The notes beneath the pieces are model-generated. The model saw only the letters and a list, made by a program, of their open reading frames with translations. It was not told where the DNA came from and made no database searches. The translations under genes and the position numbers were made by a program. Positions 1 to 9,208 of a stretch of DNA of 64,000 nt are shown here, in pieces. Source of the DNA: Planctomycetota bacterium (GTDB taxonomy: Bacteria; Planctomycetota; Planctomycetia; Pirellulales; Lacipirellulaceae); the NCBI GenBank assembly GCA_013152205.1, contig JAADGV010000032.1, forward strand, positions 62,001 through 126,000. The letters are read 5' to 3'. Numbering within the stretch: position 1 is the first letter of the stretch; every line of letters begins with the position of its first letter.

Positions 1-406
1 GGGTTTGCTGTCCTGTCGAGTCGATAGTGACCGTTAGCTCAGACTGATGGTTGTACTTTTTCGGCAGATATTGTTCGCGACCCCCAGGGCGTACTGCCAC
101 ATCGGGACCTTCGCCCTGCGGTACGCCGTCATGTTTTCGGAAACCTCGAATCTCCACTCGTAGCTTGCCTAGCGGCACTCCGCCAATCGCCTTGGCTGTG
201 TAGGTGCCGTCCTTGATGATAGCGCCAGACACAGGCCCCTTGGTGCCTTCGATCGGAACGAAGCGGAGCATCCCATCTTGAACAGGTTTTCCCTGATAGG
301 AAACTTTTCCTGTGACGACGACCTTTTCGAGGCCCGGATCGCCACAGCCGGATAGCAGCGCCAGCCCAATAGGCAAGATAAAATGAAATCGAGTGATCTG
401 GTTCAT
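1..406 (-). CDS. Small lipoprotein with carboxypeptidase-regulatory-like domain; 3' end truncated by window edge
   Basis: Own minus-strand translation from ATG at 406: MNQITRFHFILPIGLALLSGCGDPGLEKVVVTGKVSYQGKPVQDGMLRFVPIEG...; lipobox LSGC; this class is typically next to DUF1559 genes in planctomycetes. The listed ORF 169..369 is a different frame. Confidence 0.75.
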   Translation of the reverse strand, partial: MNQITRFHFILPIGLALLSGCGDPGLEKVVVTGKVSYQGKPVQDGMLRFVPIEGTKGPVSGAIIKDGTYTAKAIGGVPLGKLRVEIRGFRKHDGVPQGEGPDVAVRPGGREQYLPKKYNHQSELTVTIDSTGQQT

Positions 407-431
407 ACTTCCTCGCTAAATCCTTGCCCTA

Positions 432-1391
432 CTAATATCCATCAACTGTGACCGCTTCACCGCCGGCACGAGTGGTAAGCGCGCTCAGTACCGCAGCGTC
501 GATATTTTCCAAAATCAAGCGCGCACTGCCATCAACCATCAAGAAGTGGCACCCGCCTGGGTGGTAACTGGAAAAGGCATCGTCGCCAGTCTTGCGAAAT
601 ACGCCCTCGCCGGGAATGGTGCCTGGCCCATTGATACCGAATTGGCTGCTGAACGTTGGCCCAGCGGGCCAGTACCATCCCGGAATCTCACCGCTTGCCT
701 CGTCGGAAATTCCGGCGGCTCCGGTGATCTCGCCCACGAATAGCGTGTTGCTAGTCCCGTCTTCTACCTCGGCGATCCGGATAGGATTTGCATTCATCAG
801 CATCCCATCACCGTAGGTAATTGAGTAGTTAAGGGTAACGGTCCAAGCGCTCTGGCTGTCACTCACTCCGGCGGCATTCGAACTCCACCAATAGAATGGA
901 ATCCCATTATCAGTTCCCACGAATGCCAACTGGTCTTCTGGAGCGCCAGGACAGGAATAGGCGACAATTTGAACTGCGCCCGCCTTCGTGTTGGTTCCTG
1001 AAAAAATCTGATACGGTCCGATCGAGAGATCGAACGAGTCGTGAACCTGTGTGTTCTCCAGATAGTCCAGGATCACACCACTCCAACCTAGCCCAAAAAA
1101 AAGCCCCCCATTGGGAGTATCCGGGTTTGAGGGCTCTATCCACTCTGTTCCCGTAGGGAACTCACCTAGTGCTGCGTGATAGTTGTGCATTGCCACGCCG
1201 ATTTGCTTAAAGTTATTTAGACAGTGCATCCGTCGTGCCGCTTCCCGCGCCGCTTGTATTGCCGGCAGTAGCAGCGCCACTAAAACGCCAATAATGGCAA
1301 TCACAACCAATAACTCAACGAGGGTAAAACCGCGTAAAATAACGCCTCGTCGACCTTCGATTCTTGTGAGATTTGTGTTACACACGCCCAC
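432..1391 (-). CDS. DUF1559 domain protein with type IV prepilin-like N-terminus
   Basis: GFTLVELLVVIAIIGVLVALLLPAIQAAREAARR motif and C-terminal FSSYHPGGCHFLMVDGSARLI. Confidence 0.95.
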   Translation of the reverse strand: MGVCNTNLTRIEGRRGVILRGFTLVELLVVIAIIGVLVALLLPAIQAAREAARRMHCLNNFKQIGVAMHNYHAALGEFPTGTEWIEPSNPDTPNGGLFFGLGWSGVILDYLENTQVHDSFDLSIGPYQIFSGTNTKAGAVQIVAYSCPGAPEDQLAFVGTDNGIPFYWWSSNAAGVSDSQSAWTVTLNYSITYGDGMLMNANPIRIAEVEDGTSNTLFVGEITGAAGISDEASGEIPGWYWPAGPTFSSQFGINGPGTIPGEGVFRKTGDDAFSSYHPGGCHFLMVDGSARLILENIDAAVLSALTTRAGGEAVTVDGY

Positions 1392-1484
1392 GTCCTTTAG
1401 ACTTCCGACAGTCTTTGACCATTTGACATTTTTTTAAGATGCCCTAGGAGCCTGCCCTATGCTCCCAAGGCATTGAAAATCTTG

Positions 1485-3713
1485 CTACTTTTGCGAGTTT
1501 CTCCTCGTAGCGATAACGCCCAACAGGGCAACCGCGAGCAAGGCAATACTGGTCGGCTCGGGTACCGTGGCCGCCGAAGCACTGCCCGCAGAGAGCGCCG
1601 CCGACGTGCCAAAGTTCGATTCCCAAGCGGCCAGACTCGTAGCGTCACCCAAGTCTCGCTGCCACTCCAGGAAGTCAAACCCATCAACATCGCCATCGAC
1701 ATTAAAATCGCCGCCGGTGGCAGTTATGAAATTTGTCGTATTATACTTGAAGAGGTCGCCTGTACCTCCTGGAAGAGTGAAGTTCAATGCGTTACCTGTC
1801 AGGGTGATGAGTTCCTGCAAGCCAGTTTCTCGGTTCAATCGCAATATCTCAGTGACTGTGGTGTCAAACTGAATCGTAAAACCCAAGCTTGTAGCGGCTG
1901 AAGATTCGCCCGCTCCTTGATTGAGATTTGTCAGCATAAAGAAATCTTCACCGAGGTCGTCGGTAAAGAAGCCAATCATACCGTCTTCGCCTAGGGCATT
2001 CCCGTCTGTAGTAATGCTCAGGATATTCGCAATACCGCCGGCCCCAGAACTCCAATCAGTCAGTCCATCGAGTGTGGTATTCGGAACCCCTCCCGTAGTG
2101 CCGGGAATGAACCGCACATCAGAACTTTCTAGCTGGGTAAGCTGCGGCCCCAATCTTCGCACTTCGGCATTGATCGCTTGGGCGATGAAGTACATCGTAT
2201 CTGGATTGCCGGCAGCGTCCAGCAATGCCTCGTCCAAGAATTTGGCATGCGTAAAATAACTTATTCCGGTGTAGCCGGCGGCAAGATTTGAGTACACATT
2301 CATCCGCATGTCTGATTCGCTAGAAGCACGCAATGCGCCGGCGATGGCAACACTCTGAACGTAAGCCCAATACGGCTTGTTTTCGGAAATAGCACGATTA
2401 CGAAGTTCCATGAGGCGATTCATGTAACCGTTCGTATTGGTCGTACCATCTTCGTTGAATGGGTAATTGGCTTGCATTAGAATATCGGGATTGACCTTAG
2501 CCTGTAGGTCATCGTAATAGGCCGCTTGCGTCCCATCTCCCGGATTCACCGCATACGCAGTGACAATAATCGGATAATCTTGAGAGGTCCAACGCATGTT
2601 TGAAATCGTATCCGTCAGACCATCCAGCTCAGTCGGGGTTGGTTCGTCTTTCATGATCCATGCCTGGAAGTTGGGATGGGTTATGTCGTCCATAATTCCG
2701 GCTGCCTCTTCACCCACCGACTTCGGACGCGATCGAATCCATGACTTACCACGATTTTCTGCCACAGAATCAACCAACGCCGTGCTTTGGCTCCAATCCG
2801 CCTCGAATATTGAATAATTGGTGTCCCAGTAAACATCGCCCGGCACGGGATCGTTGGGATCCTCAGTTGTGAGCCCAATGTGACCGAGAATATTGAACGG
2901 GTTGTTCTTGGTCCATTCTCTGCCGAAGCCGTTATCACCCGAACCGAGTTCAGGAGGGTCAGGAAGTCGGTCCCAAGAAAAATAGTCAACTTGTACCGGT
3001 GCTTGGACGGCAGAGTTGGTAGCAGAACCAAAAGAAAGTTTCGGAGCACCCGTTCCAGTAGAAGCAAGCGGAATGGTGGCTACAGTATTGACGCCCCCAT
3101 CGTCTTTTTTCCAAATTACGTCCAGATTTCCATCTTTGAAAGTGTATTGAAGAGTGACAAACACATCATCCGTTGTAGGATTTGTGAAATGGCGAATTTC
3201 GGTGCTAATGTCACTGACTAAATCGTAGACATAGACCCGCTGCTCTGTACGAAGAAGCCCTACGTTATAGAACTCAGTCCCCGCGGTATTCTGCAACCCC
3301 ACGATCACAGCCTGACCCCACATGGAGTTGAGTAAGCCCCCGGTTTCAAGCCCTTGCTTAAAACGCTCTTCGAACACGAACCCGCCTGCAGAATCAATCG
3401 GGGTTACCCCGTTAGCGGCGGGGTTATCCAGGGCGTAGTCCCACTGCGTAATAGGACTAACTGGATTCGATGGCGAGCCAAAGGGACCATTCCAACTGAA
3501 AAAATCGCCAGCCACTTCGAGTACGTCGCCCGTTCCGGGTGTGTTTCGAGTCAAAGTCCACGAAGGTGTAGAAGCACTAGGTAGTGGAGATCCACCTGTC
3601 GGGTCGTAGGTGTAGTTGTAGTTCCCCGGAGCCGGGGCTGCCGTGGCAGACGCACCAAGACAGACCAGCATCAACACCATCGTCATCCACACGGAGAACT
3701 TGCGAACCATCAT
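1485..3713 (-). CDS. Large secreted protein: N-terminal domain shared with the neighbouring gene, glycoside-hydrolase-like middle, dockerin-like repeat, PEP-CTERM anchor
   Basis: Signal peptide; GDFNVDGDVDGFDFLEWQRDLGD dockerin-like motif; C-terminal VPEPTSIALLAVALLGVIATRR. Confidence 0.85.
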   Translation of the reverse strand: MMVRKFSVWMTMVLMLVCLGASATAAPAPGNYNYTYDPTGGSPLPSASTPSWTLTRNTPGTGDVLEVAGDFFSWNGPFGSPSNPVSPITQWDYALDNPAANGVTPIDSAGGFVFEERFKQGLETGGLLNSMWGQAVIVGLQNTAGTEFYNVGLLRTEQRVYVYDLVSDISTEIRHFTNPTTDDVFVTLQYTFKDGNLDVIWKKDDGGVNTVATIPLASTGTGAPKLSFGSATNSAVQAPVQVDYFSWDRLPDPPELGSGDNGFGREWTKNNPFNILGHIGLTTEDPNDPVPGDVYWDTNYSIFEADWSQSTALVDSVAENRGKSWIRSRPKSVGEEAAGIMDDITHPNFQAWIMKDEPTPTELDGLTDTISNMRWTSQDYPIIVTAYAVNPGDGTQAAYYDDLQAKVNPDILMQANYPFNEDGTTNTNGYMNRLMELRNRAISENKPYWAYVQSVAIAGALRASSESDMRMNVYSNLAAGYTGISYFTHAKFLDEALLDAAGNPDTMYFIAQAINAEVRRLGPQLTQLESSDVRFIPGTTGGVPNTTLDGLTDWSSGAGGIANILSITTDGNALGEDGMIGFFTDDLGEDFFMLTNLNQGAGESSAATSLGFTIQFDTTVTEILRLNRETGLQELITLTGNALNFTLPGGTGDLFKYNTTNFITATGGDFNVDGDVDGFDFLEWQRDLGDATSLAAWESNFGTSAALSAGSASAATVPEPTSIALLAVALLGVIATRRNSQK

Positions 3714-3768
3714 CTTCTCTCTTTCGTCGTGAGTAGAAATGTCAACTAGCGAGACGGGTGTCTCAATA

Positions 3769-3803
3769 ACCGGGTGGCTAGGGCTGAGCCTCAGCCACCC
3801 GGT
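3769..3803. repeat. Perfect 11-bp inverted repeat between the two PEP-CTERM genes; possible terminator
   Basis: ACCGGGTGGCT (3769-3779) / AGCCACCCGGT (3793-3803), no T-tract. Confidence 0.7.
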
Positions 3804-3832
3804 CGGGGTTCTTCAATGGTTTTCCGTATAAC

Positions 3833-4636
3833 CTACATTCTGCGACGACGAACCATCATCACCAAGCTACCCAAGCCCATTAGGCCAAACGTAGTAGGCT
3901 CCGGGATGGCACTCCACGCGTAATAGTCAACCGATATTGGCGCTTGGACGTTGGAACTGGTGTAAGAACCGAAAGCAAGTTCCGGACTACCTGATCCCGT
4001 AGAAGCAAGTGCAATCGTTACAGGGGTACTGGGGCCCCCACCTGAGTCCCAGACAACGTCAAGATTTCCGTCCTTGAAAGTGTACTTGGCGGTCACAAAC
4101 GTACCTGGCCCGGCGAAGTGACGGATTTCAGTATTATTATCGTTGAGCAAATCGTAGACATAAATGCGCTGCTCTGTGTGAAGAATCGCGACGCGATAGA
4201 ACTGAGTCTGAGCGGTATTCTCTAACCCCACAAACACGGCCTGACCCCACATGGAGTTGAGCAAGCCACCGCTTTCAAAATCTTGCTCGAAGCGTTCCTC
4301 GAATACAAACCCGCCTGCAGAATCAATTGGGGTTACCCCGTTTGCGGCAGGGTTATCCAGGGCGTAGTTCCAATTTCCAGGAGTACTCATGGGATTCGAT
4401 GGCGAGCCATTGGGCCCATCCCAACTGAAAAGTTCGCCAGCGACTTCAAGCGCATCCCCCGTGCCGGCTGGGCGAGTCAAGGTCCACGATGGCGTTGAAG
4501 CACTGGGTAGCGGAGCGCCACCTGTCGGGTCGTACGTGTAGGCGTAATCCATGACGCCTGCCATTGCGGACGAGAAAATACCCGTCAAAGCCAATCCTGC
4601 TGTCAGAAAAATTAACGTGAGCTTGCGTGACATCAT
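3833..4636 (-). CDS. PEP-CTERM protein, paralogue of the N-terminal domain of 1485..3713
   Basis: Shares YDPTGG(S/A)PLPSASTPSWTLTR, NPAANGVTPIDSAGGFVFEERF, GGLLNSMWGQAV; ends IPEPTTFGLMGLGSLVMMVRRRRM. Confidence 0.9.
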   Translation of the reverse strand: MMSRKLTLIFLTAGLALTGIFSSAMAGVMDYAYTYDPTGGAPLPSASTPSWTLTRPAGTGDALEVAGELFSWDGPNGSPSNPMSTPGNWNYALDNPAANGVTPIDSAGGFVFEERFEQDFESGGLLNSMWGQAVFVGLENTAQTQFYRVAILHTEQRIYVYDLLNDNNTEIRHFAGPGTFVTAKYTFKDGNLDVVWDSGGGPSTPVTIALASTGSGSPELAFGSYTSSNVQAPISVDYYAWSAIPEPTTFGLMGLGSLVMMVRRRRM

Positions 4637-4743
4637 TAGTCTTTCCCTCTCTTTGCTAGTGGAAATATCTGAAAAGCATTAACAATCTTTCCTTGCTTTG
4701 CCTCACTCGGTTAGCCACTTTCTCTGGTTGTTTTTCGCTGTCG

Positions 4744-5457
4744 CTATCCTTCATTCTCAGTGGCACGGATCTCATCCCAAGACAGCCGGCGTATCGCCTC
4801 AATCGTGGCACGAATCCGCTGTTTGACCAGCTGCTCGGCGAGGTCCTGATCGTGCTGGGCAATCGCTTCGGCCACGTTGGTCCAACTCGGCAGCTTGCTG
4901 CGCACCACCTCGGGAACCTGAGCTTGGATCAATTTGCTTGTGCGTTGCGAGCCGGGGCGCAACGGCGCTAACTGATAAGACTGCCAGATCTGATAGAGCA
5001 ATGGATTGCCACAGTTGGCCATTAGGTATTCATGGTATTCCGGGATCGGCAGGTTGCGGCGATCGTCGTAGTCGATGGTGAAGTATTGGTCAAACTCAAC
5101 GGCCAACTCACACAGCCGATCAACCTGCCAGCCTGTCATGTTCTTGGCCGCTGCACGGGCCGCTCCCGACTCGATCTGTTCGCGAACTTCGTAGCGATAG
5201 AGCACCTCGTCTCGGCTCTCTTCTTCGAGCACACCGACCACACGACTACGCCGATTTCCACGCTGCCTTAAGAAGCCCTCGGCCTCGAGTCGCAAGATCG
5301 ATTCGCGGACTGGCCCTCGGCTAAGCCCGGTAAGCCGAACTGCCTTGGCTTCGGTAAGTGGCTCGCCAGTTCCAATCTGGCCTTGATGGATCATATGGAC
5401 GAGTTGCTGATATGCCTCGTCGGACTTGCTCGATCTTGTCGCAGTATCCGTGCTCAT
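4744..5457 (-). CDS. GntR family transcriptional regulator, FCD-type
   Basis: N-terminal winged helix (GEPLTEAKAVRLTGLSRGPVRESILRLEAEGFL) and all-helical C-terminal domain. Confidence 0.9.
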   Translation of the reverse strand: MSTDTATRSSKSDEAYQQLVHMIHQGQIGTGEPLTEAKAVRLTGLSRGPVRESILRLEAEGFLRQRGNRRSRVVGVLEEESRDEVLYRYEVREQIESGAARAAAKNMTGWQVDRLCELAVEFDQYFTIDYDDRRNLPIPEYHEYLMANCGNPLLYQIWQSYQLAPLRPGSQRTSKLIQAQVPEVVRSKLPSWTNVAEAIAQHDQDLAEQLVKQRIRATIEAIRRLSWDEIRATENEG

Positions 5458-5836
5458 GGCGATCCGTTCATGCTAGTGAATCAAAAAACAATCTTGTTAG
5501 CAGGATGCATTCTAGACAACAGTAACAATCTCTGCAATCACTTTTTTCAACTTTTTTATTATTCCCCCACTCTTTCAGCATTCGAAAGCATCGAAAATAG
5601 CACTTTATAAGTAATTTCCGCCGCCACTGGCTCTAAATCAGTAGTGAGCCGCTGGCAGAAGGATCGTCAATTAAACAAAAAATCAGCTACTTAATCCCAT
5701 TTGACCCGCGATTATTTACGTTTGCATCTATTTGGTAAACAAAAGATTAATCTTGTTGATCTTATGGCCTCCCGCAAGTAGAATGCGGCAAAAGTGAGGG
5801 ATCAAGGCACAATCGTGATTTCTGTGACTTGCCCGC

Positions 5837-6853
5837 ATGACTAAGTTGAAGTCGACGGCAGCTTTCAAATTCGCTTCGCCCGCTTCTTCTTACCGTCCGA
5901 CTCCAACATCCCAACTAATGCGGAGCTACTTCCAAATGATTCGACAACAATCGCGTGTTTCAGGTCTCTTGCTTCTTGGTTGGCTGCTTTCTACCTCGTT
6001 TACATGGGCAGCCAACGACAAGGCATCGCAGACTTCGTCTGCAGCAGAGCCTCAAATTGTTCGTGACGCACTCTGGGTGTGGGCTACTCCAGAGAGGGCA
6101 AAATCCGGCGAACATACGGCGGCCACCTACGCTAGCGCTGGTTCTGCGCAACAGGCTCGTATCCTGGGTGTGCCCAACGTAGTGCTGGCCGGCTCAGGAT
6201 TGCCGCACGATCGGGCCCTTGCCGAGAAATGGAGCGCCGAAGTCGCCGACGCACCTCGTGTGGTGTGGGAGATCATGCCGGACAGCGATAACAAAGAAAG
6301 ACCTACCTTCGATTTCAAACAGCGAATCGACCACCTCGCTCTACTCACGACGAAGTATCCGCATATCGAGGCCGTGATGGTCGACGACATGACAAGTGTC
6401 GCCGCTAGGCATGGATTCAAGCCCATACACCTACGCAACATTAAGACGTTACTCAAAGAGCACGAGCTACCACAGAAATTGTGGGGCGTGGTCTACACGA
6501 TGAACTTTTCGAAGGAAACGACCGACCCACTCGTCCGCGAGCTGGACGTGATCAATTTGTGGGTCTGGCAAGCCAAAGATCTCGTCGATCTTGAAAAGCA
6601 CGTTGCTGAATGCGAAAAACGCTACCCTAACAAGCCGATCGTATTGGGCCTGTACATGCGCGACTACGGAGCTGGCCGCCGAATGCCGCTGGACTTGCAT
6701 CAGCAGCAATGTGAAACGGCACTCAAGTTGCTACATCAGAATCGCATTGAGGGGATGGTGTTTCTCTCGATTCACGACGACGTAGAAGTAATCAAGTGGA
6801 CCGCAGATTGGATCAAACAAGTCGATAAACAGAAGCTCGCAGGAGCCCGTTGA
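5837..6853 (+). CDS. Hypothetical secreted protein; true start probably 5936 (signal peptide MIRQQSRVSGLLLLGWLLSTSFTWA)
   Basis: Long ORF, first gene divergent from the GntR regulator; TIM-barrel-like sequence of unknown family. Confidence 0.75.
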   Translation: MTKLKSTAAFKFASPASSYRPTPTSQLMRSYFQMIRQQSRVSGLLLLGWLLSTSFTWAANDKASQTSSAAEPQIVRDALWVWATPERAKSGEHTAATYASAGSAQQARILGVPNVVLAGSGLPHDRALAEKWSAEVADAPRVVWEIMPDSDNKERPTFDFKQRIDHLALLTTKYPHIEAVMVDDMTSVAARHGFKPIHLRNIKTLLKEHELPQKLWGVVYTMNFSKETTDPLVRELDVINLWVWQAKDLVDLEKHVAECEKRYPNKPIVLGLYMRDYGAGRRMPLDLHQQQCETALKLLHQNRIEGMVFLSIHDDVEVIKWTADWIKQVDKQKLAGAR

Positions 6854-6898
6854 ATATCCCTAAGCTTAGCTTTCTCAACCGATGGATAGGATAATGAG

Positions 6899-8071
6899 TT
6901 GATGAACGATGCGGCACTTTGCCTATTTCCTTGGGATCTGCAAGACGAGGGGCTGGAGTCAGTACTTCAGTTCGCAGCCGACTCTGGACTGACGTCGCTG
7001 TTCTTGGCAAGTGTTTATCACGCGGGCTGGTTCGTTCGACCACACAACCCAATTCAAAAATGCTACATGCCGGAAGACGGGGTGGCCTACTTCCATCCGA
7101 CCGAGTCCCTCTACGAAGCTACGCCCTTGAAACCGAAGGTCGCTGAAATTGCCCGGCAGACGGATTGGTTCGCCAGCGTGAGCAGACGGCTCGATGACTT
7201 TGGGCTGCGCCTGACCGCCTGGACGGTTTGCATGCACAATACACGTCTGGGACTTGCGCATCCTGAAGATACGGTGCGGAACGCTTGGGGAGACTCCTAT
7301 CCGCACGCCCTTTGCCCGGCCAGTCCCGCGGTCCGCTCGTATGTGCGGGCGACGGTCAAAGATTTAGCATCCCAGTATCCGCTGCAATCGATCTTTCTTG
7401 AAGCATTGAACTACCGTGGCCGACAACATGGTCACCATCACGAACGAGACGGTACCCCGCTGGGACTGCTGGAAAATGAATTGCTGGACATCAGTTTTTC
7501 CTTTCACGACATCGCTCAGGCCCAGGCGGCCGGGGTGGATGCTCAGCCGCTCCGCACAGCTATCCAAAACCACCTGAATGAATTTTTGTCCTACCTTCCT
7601 AGGCGACCGCCCGGTGCGTCTGAAACGTTGGAACAGTTTTTGAATAGCCATCCAAATCTGTCAGATTACTTGGCGGTGCTGGACGATCAGGTAGCGTCGC
7701 TGGCCGCTGAGATCAAGAATGATGTTTGCGAATCGGGCTTGCTCTTGGAGGGGTGCGAAGACGTCGATGCCTATGATGTCCGTCTGGTCGTGGCCTACGG
7801 AATGCCTCCAGACGCAGTGGCCAACCTGACCCGCGCAGCATGTCAACAGTGTACGGCAAACCAAAAGGTCCGCGTCGGATTTCGTCTTGGCTTTGATTTT
7901 CCCGATCAGCCAGGAGCGATTTTCAACGCCGAGGAAGCTCGAAACTGCGTACGGGCAGCCGTCGAAAATGGGGCCGATTCTGTTTTCTTTTATAACTATT
8001 CAGAGTCTCCGGAAAATTACCTAAACTGGATCAAACCCGCCATTGACGGTTCGATTCAATTGACCGCTTAG
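6899..8071 (+). CDS. Hypothetical protein, possible TIM-barrel/hydrolase-like
   Basis: 390-aa ORF in line with downstream genes; 8-bp gap to next CDS. Confidence 0.75.
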   Translation: MMNDAALCLFPWDLQDEGLESVLQFAADSGLTSLFLASVYHAGWFVRPHNPIQKCYMPEDGVAYFHPTESLYEATPLKPKVAEIARQTDWFASVSRRLDDFGLRLTAWTVCMHNTRLGLAHPEDTVRNAWGDSYPHALCPASPAVRSYVRATVKDLASQYPLQSIFLEALNYRGRQHGHHHERDGTPLGLLENELLDISFSFHDIAQAQAAGVDAQPLRTAIQNHLNEFLSYLPRRPPGASETLEQFLNSHPNLSDYLAVLDDQVASLAAEIKNDVCESGLLLEGCEDVDAYDVRLVVAYGMPPDAVANLTRAACQQCTANQKVRVGFRLGFDFPDQPGAIFNAEEARNCVRAAVENGADSVFFYNYSESPENYLNWIKPAIDGSIQLTA

Positions 8072-8079
8072 AGGATCAC

Positions 8080-9201
8080 ATGACGTTACGTGTTGGACTG
8101 ATTGGTTGTGGTGCGATCAGCGAGAGTCATCTGACGGCGCTCTGTGCTCAGACAGATGTCAACGTGGTTGCGTGCGCCGATCTGTGTCTCGAAGCCGCCC
8201 AAAGGCGTGCCGATCAATTTGAGATTCCCCATGTGTTTAGTAATGCCGACGAACTGCTCGAATTAGTCGATATTGATCTGGTTTCCATCTGCGTGCCTCC
8301 GAAGTGGCATGAGAAACTGTTTCTCGATGCAATAGCATGCAACAAACACGTCTTGATCGAAAAGCCGCTGGCAACGGATCTTGCCGGGGCCGACCGCATG
8401 GTCGAAGCCATGGACAAGTCCGATCGCATCGCAGCAGTGCCCCTGATACACCGGTATTCTCCTGGCTACCACGCCTTACGCCAACTCATCGAATGCGGGG
8501 CGATTGGTTCTGTCCGATCGGTGCGACTTGAGTTCGGAACCGATATGTACCGAGACAGCCGTTTCTCGAAACATCAACAAGACCCTCGCGGTTGGTTGGT
8601 TAATCAGGAGATAGCGGGCGGGGGGCTGCTGATGTCCTCAACGATTCATTTTTTGTCAGTGCTCTTGCATGTACTAGGTAACTTCTCGGCTAAGAGCGTG
8701 ACGGCACATGTGCAGCAACTCCACCCTAAATCGTTGGATGGGATTGAAGACGATGTCGACCTCTCTATCAAGCTTGATAACGGTAGCGAGATACTGCTTC
8801 ACGAAAGCTGGAGACGCAATATTCCCTATCGGTGTGAAATTATCGGAGATTGTGGACGATTTCTGATCACTTCGGGCAACACATGGAACGATCTGTCGAT
8901 CATAGGACGATGCCAGGGAGATGTGCCCAGGCAGTATCAATCGTTTCTGAAGGGCGATGAATTTCACGCGGAAGCATCGGCACTGACCGCGCCATTTTCA
9001 CCGTCGTTCGGTGGACTAATGGAGGACCTTTTCTGCAGCATTCAAAAGGGAAAGCATATGGAGCGACTCCCCGATTTGCTCCATGCCCGCAACATGCAGG
9101 CGATCGTTGCAGCTTGCTATCAGTCCGAGCGATTGAAGACTGTGGCAAGAGTCGACTGGCGGAAGAATGCCAACCTCTTGCCTAGCATCTCGAAAGAGTG
9201 A
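8080..9201 (+). CDS. Gfo/Idh/MocA family oxidoreductase
   Basis: N-terminal Rossmann motif VGLIGCGAISESHL; EKPLATDLAGADRM. Confidence 0.93.
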   Translation: MTLRVGLIGCGAISESHLTALCAQTDVNVVACADLCLEAAQRRADQFEIPHVFSNADELLELVDIDLVSICVPPKWHEKLFLDAIACNKHVLIEKPLATDLAGADRMVEAMDKSDRIAAVPLIHRYSPGYHALRQLIECGAIGSVRSVRLEFGTDMYRDSRFSKHQQDPRGWLVNQEIAGGGLLMSSTIHFLSVLLHVLGNFSAKSVTAHVQQLHPKSLDGIEDDVDLSIKLDNGSEILLHESWRRNIPYRCEIIGDCGRFLITSGNTWNDLSIIGRCQGDVPRQYQSFLKGDEFHAEASALTAPFSPSFGGLMEDLFCSIQKGKHMERLPDLLHARNMQAIVAACYQSERLKTVARVDWRKNANLLPSISKE

Positions 9202-9208
9202 TACCAAG

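Noticed and set aside
3354-4498. Two similar plus-strand ORFs (3354-3584, 4283-4498) that look like a conserved small protein pair
   Set aside because: They are antisense images of the homologous segments in the two PEP-CTERM paralogues, so their similarity is inherited from the real genes.
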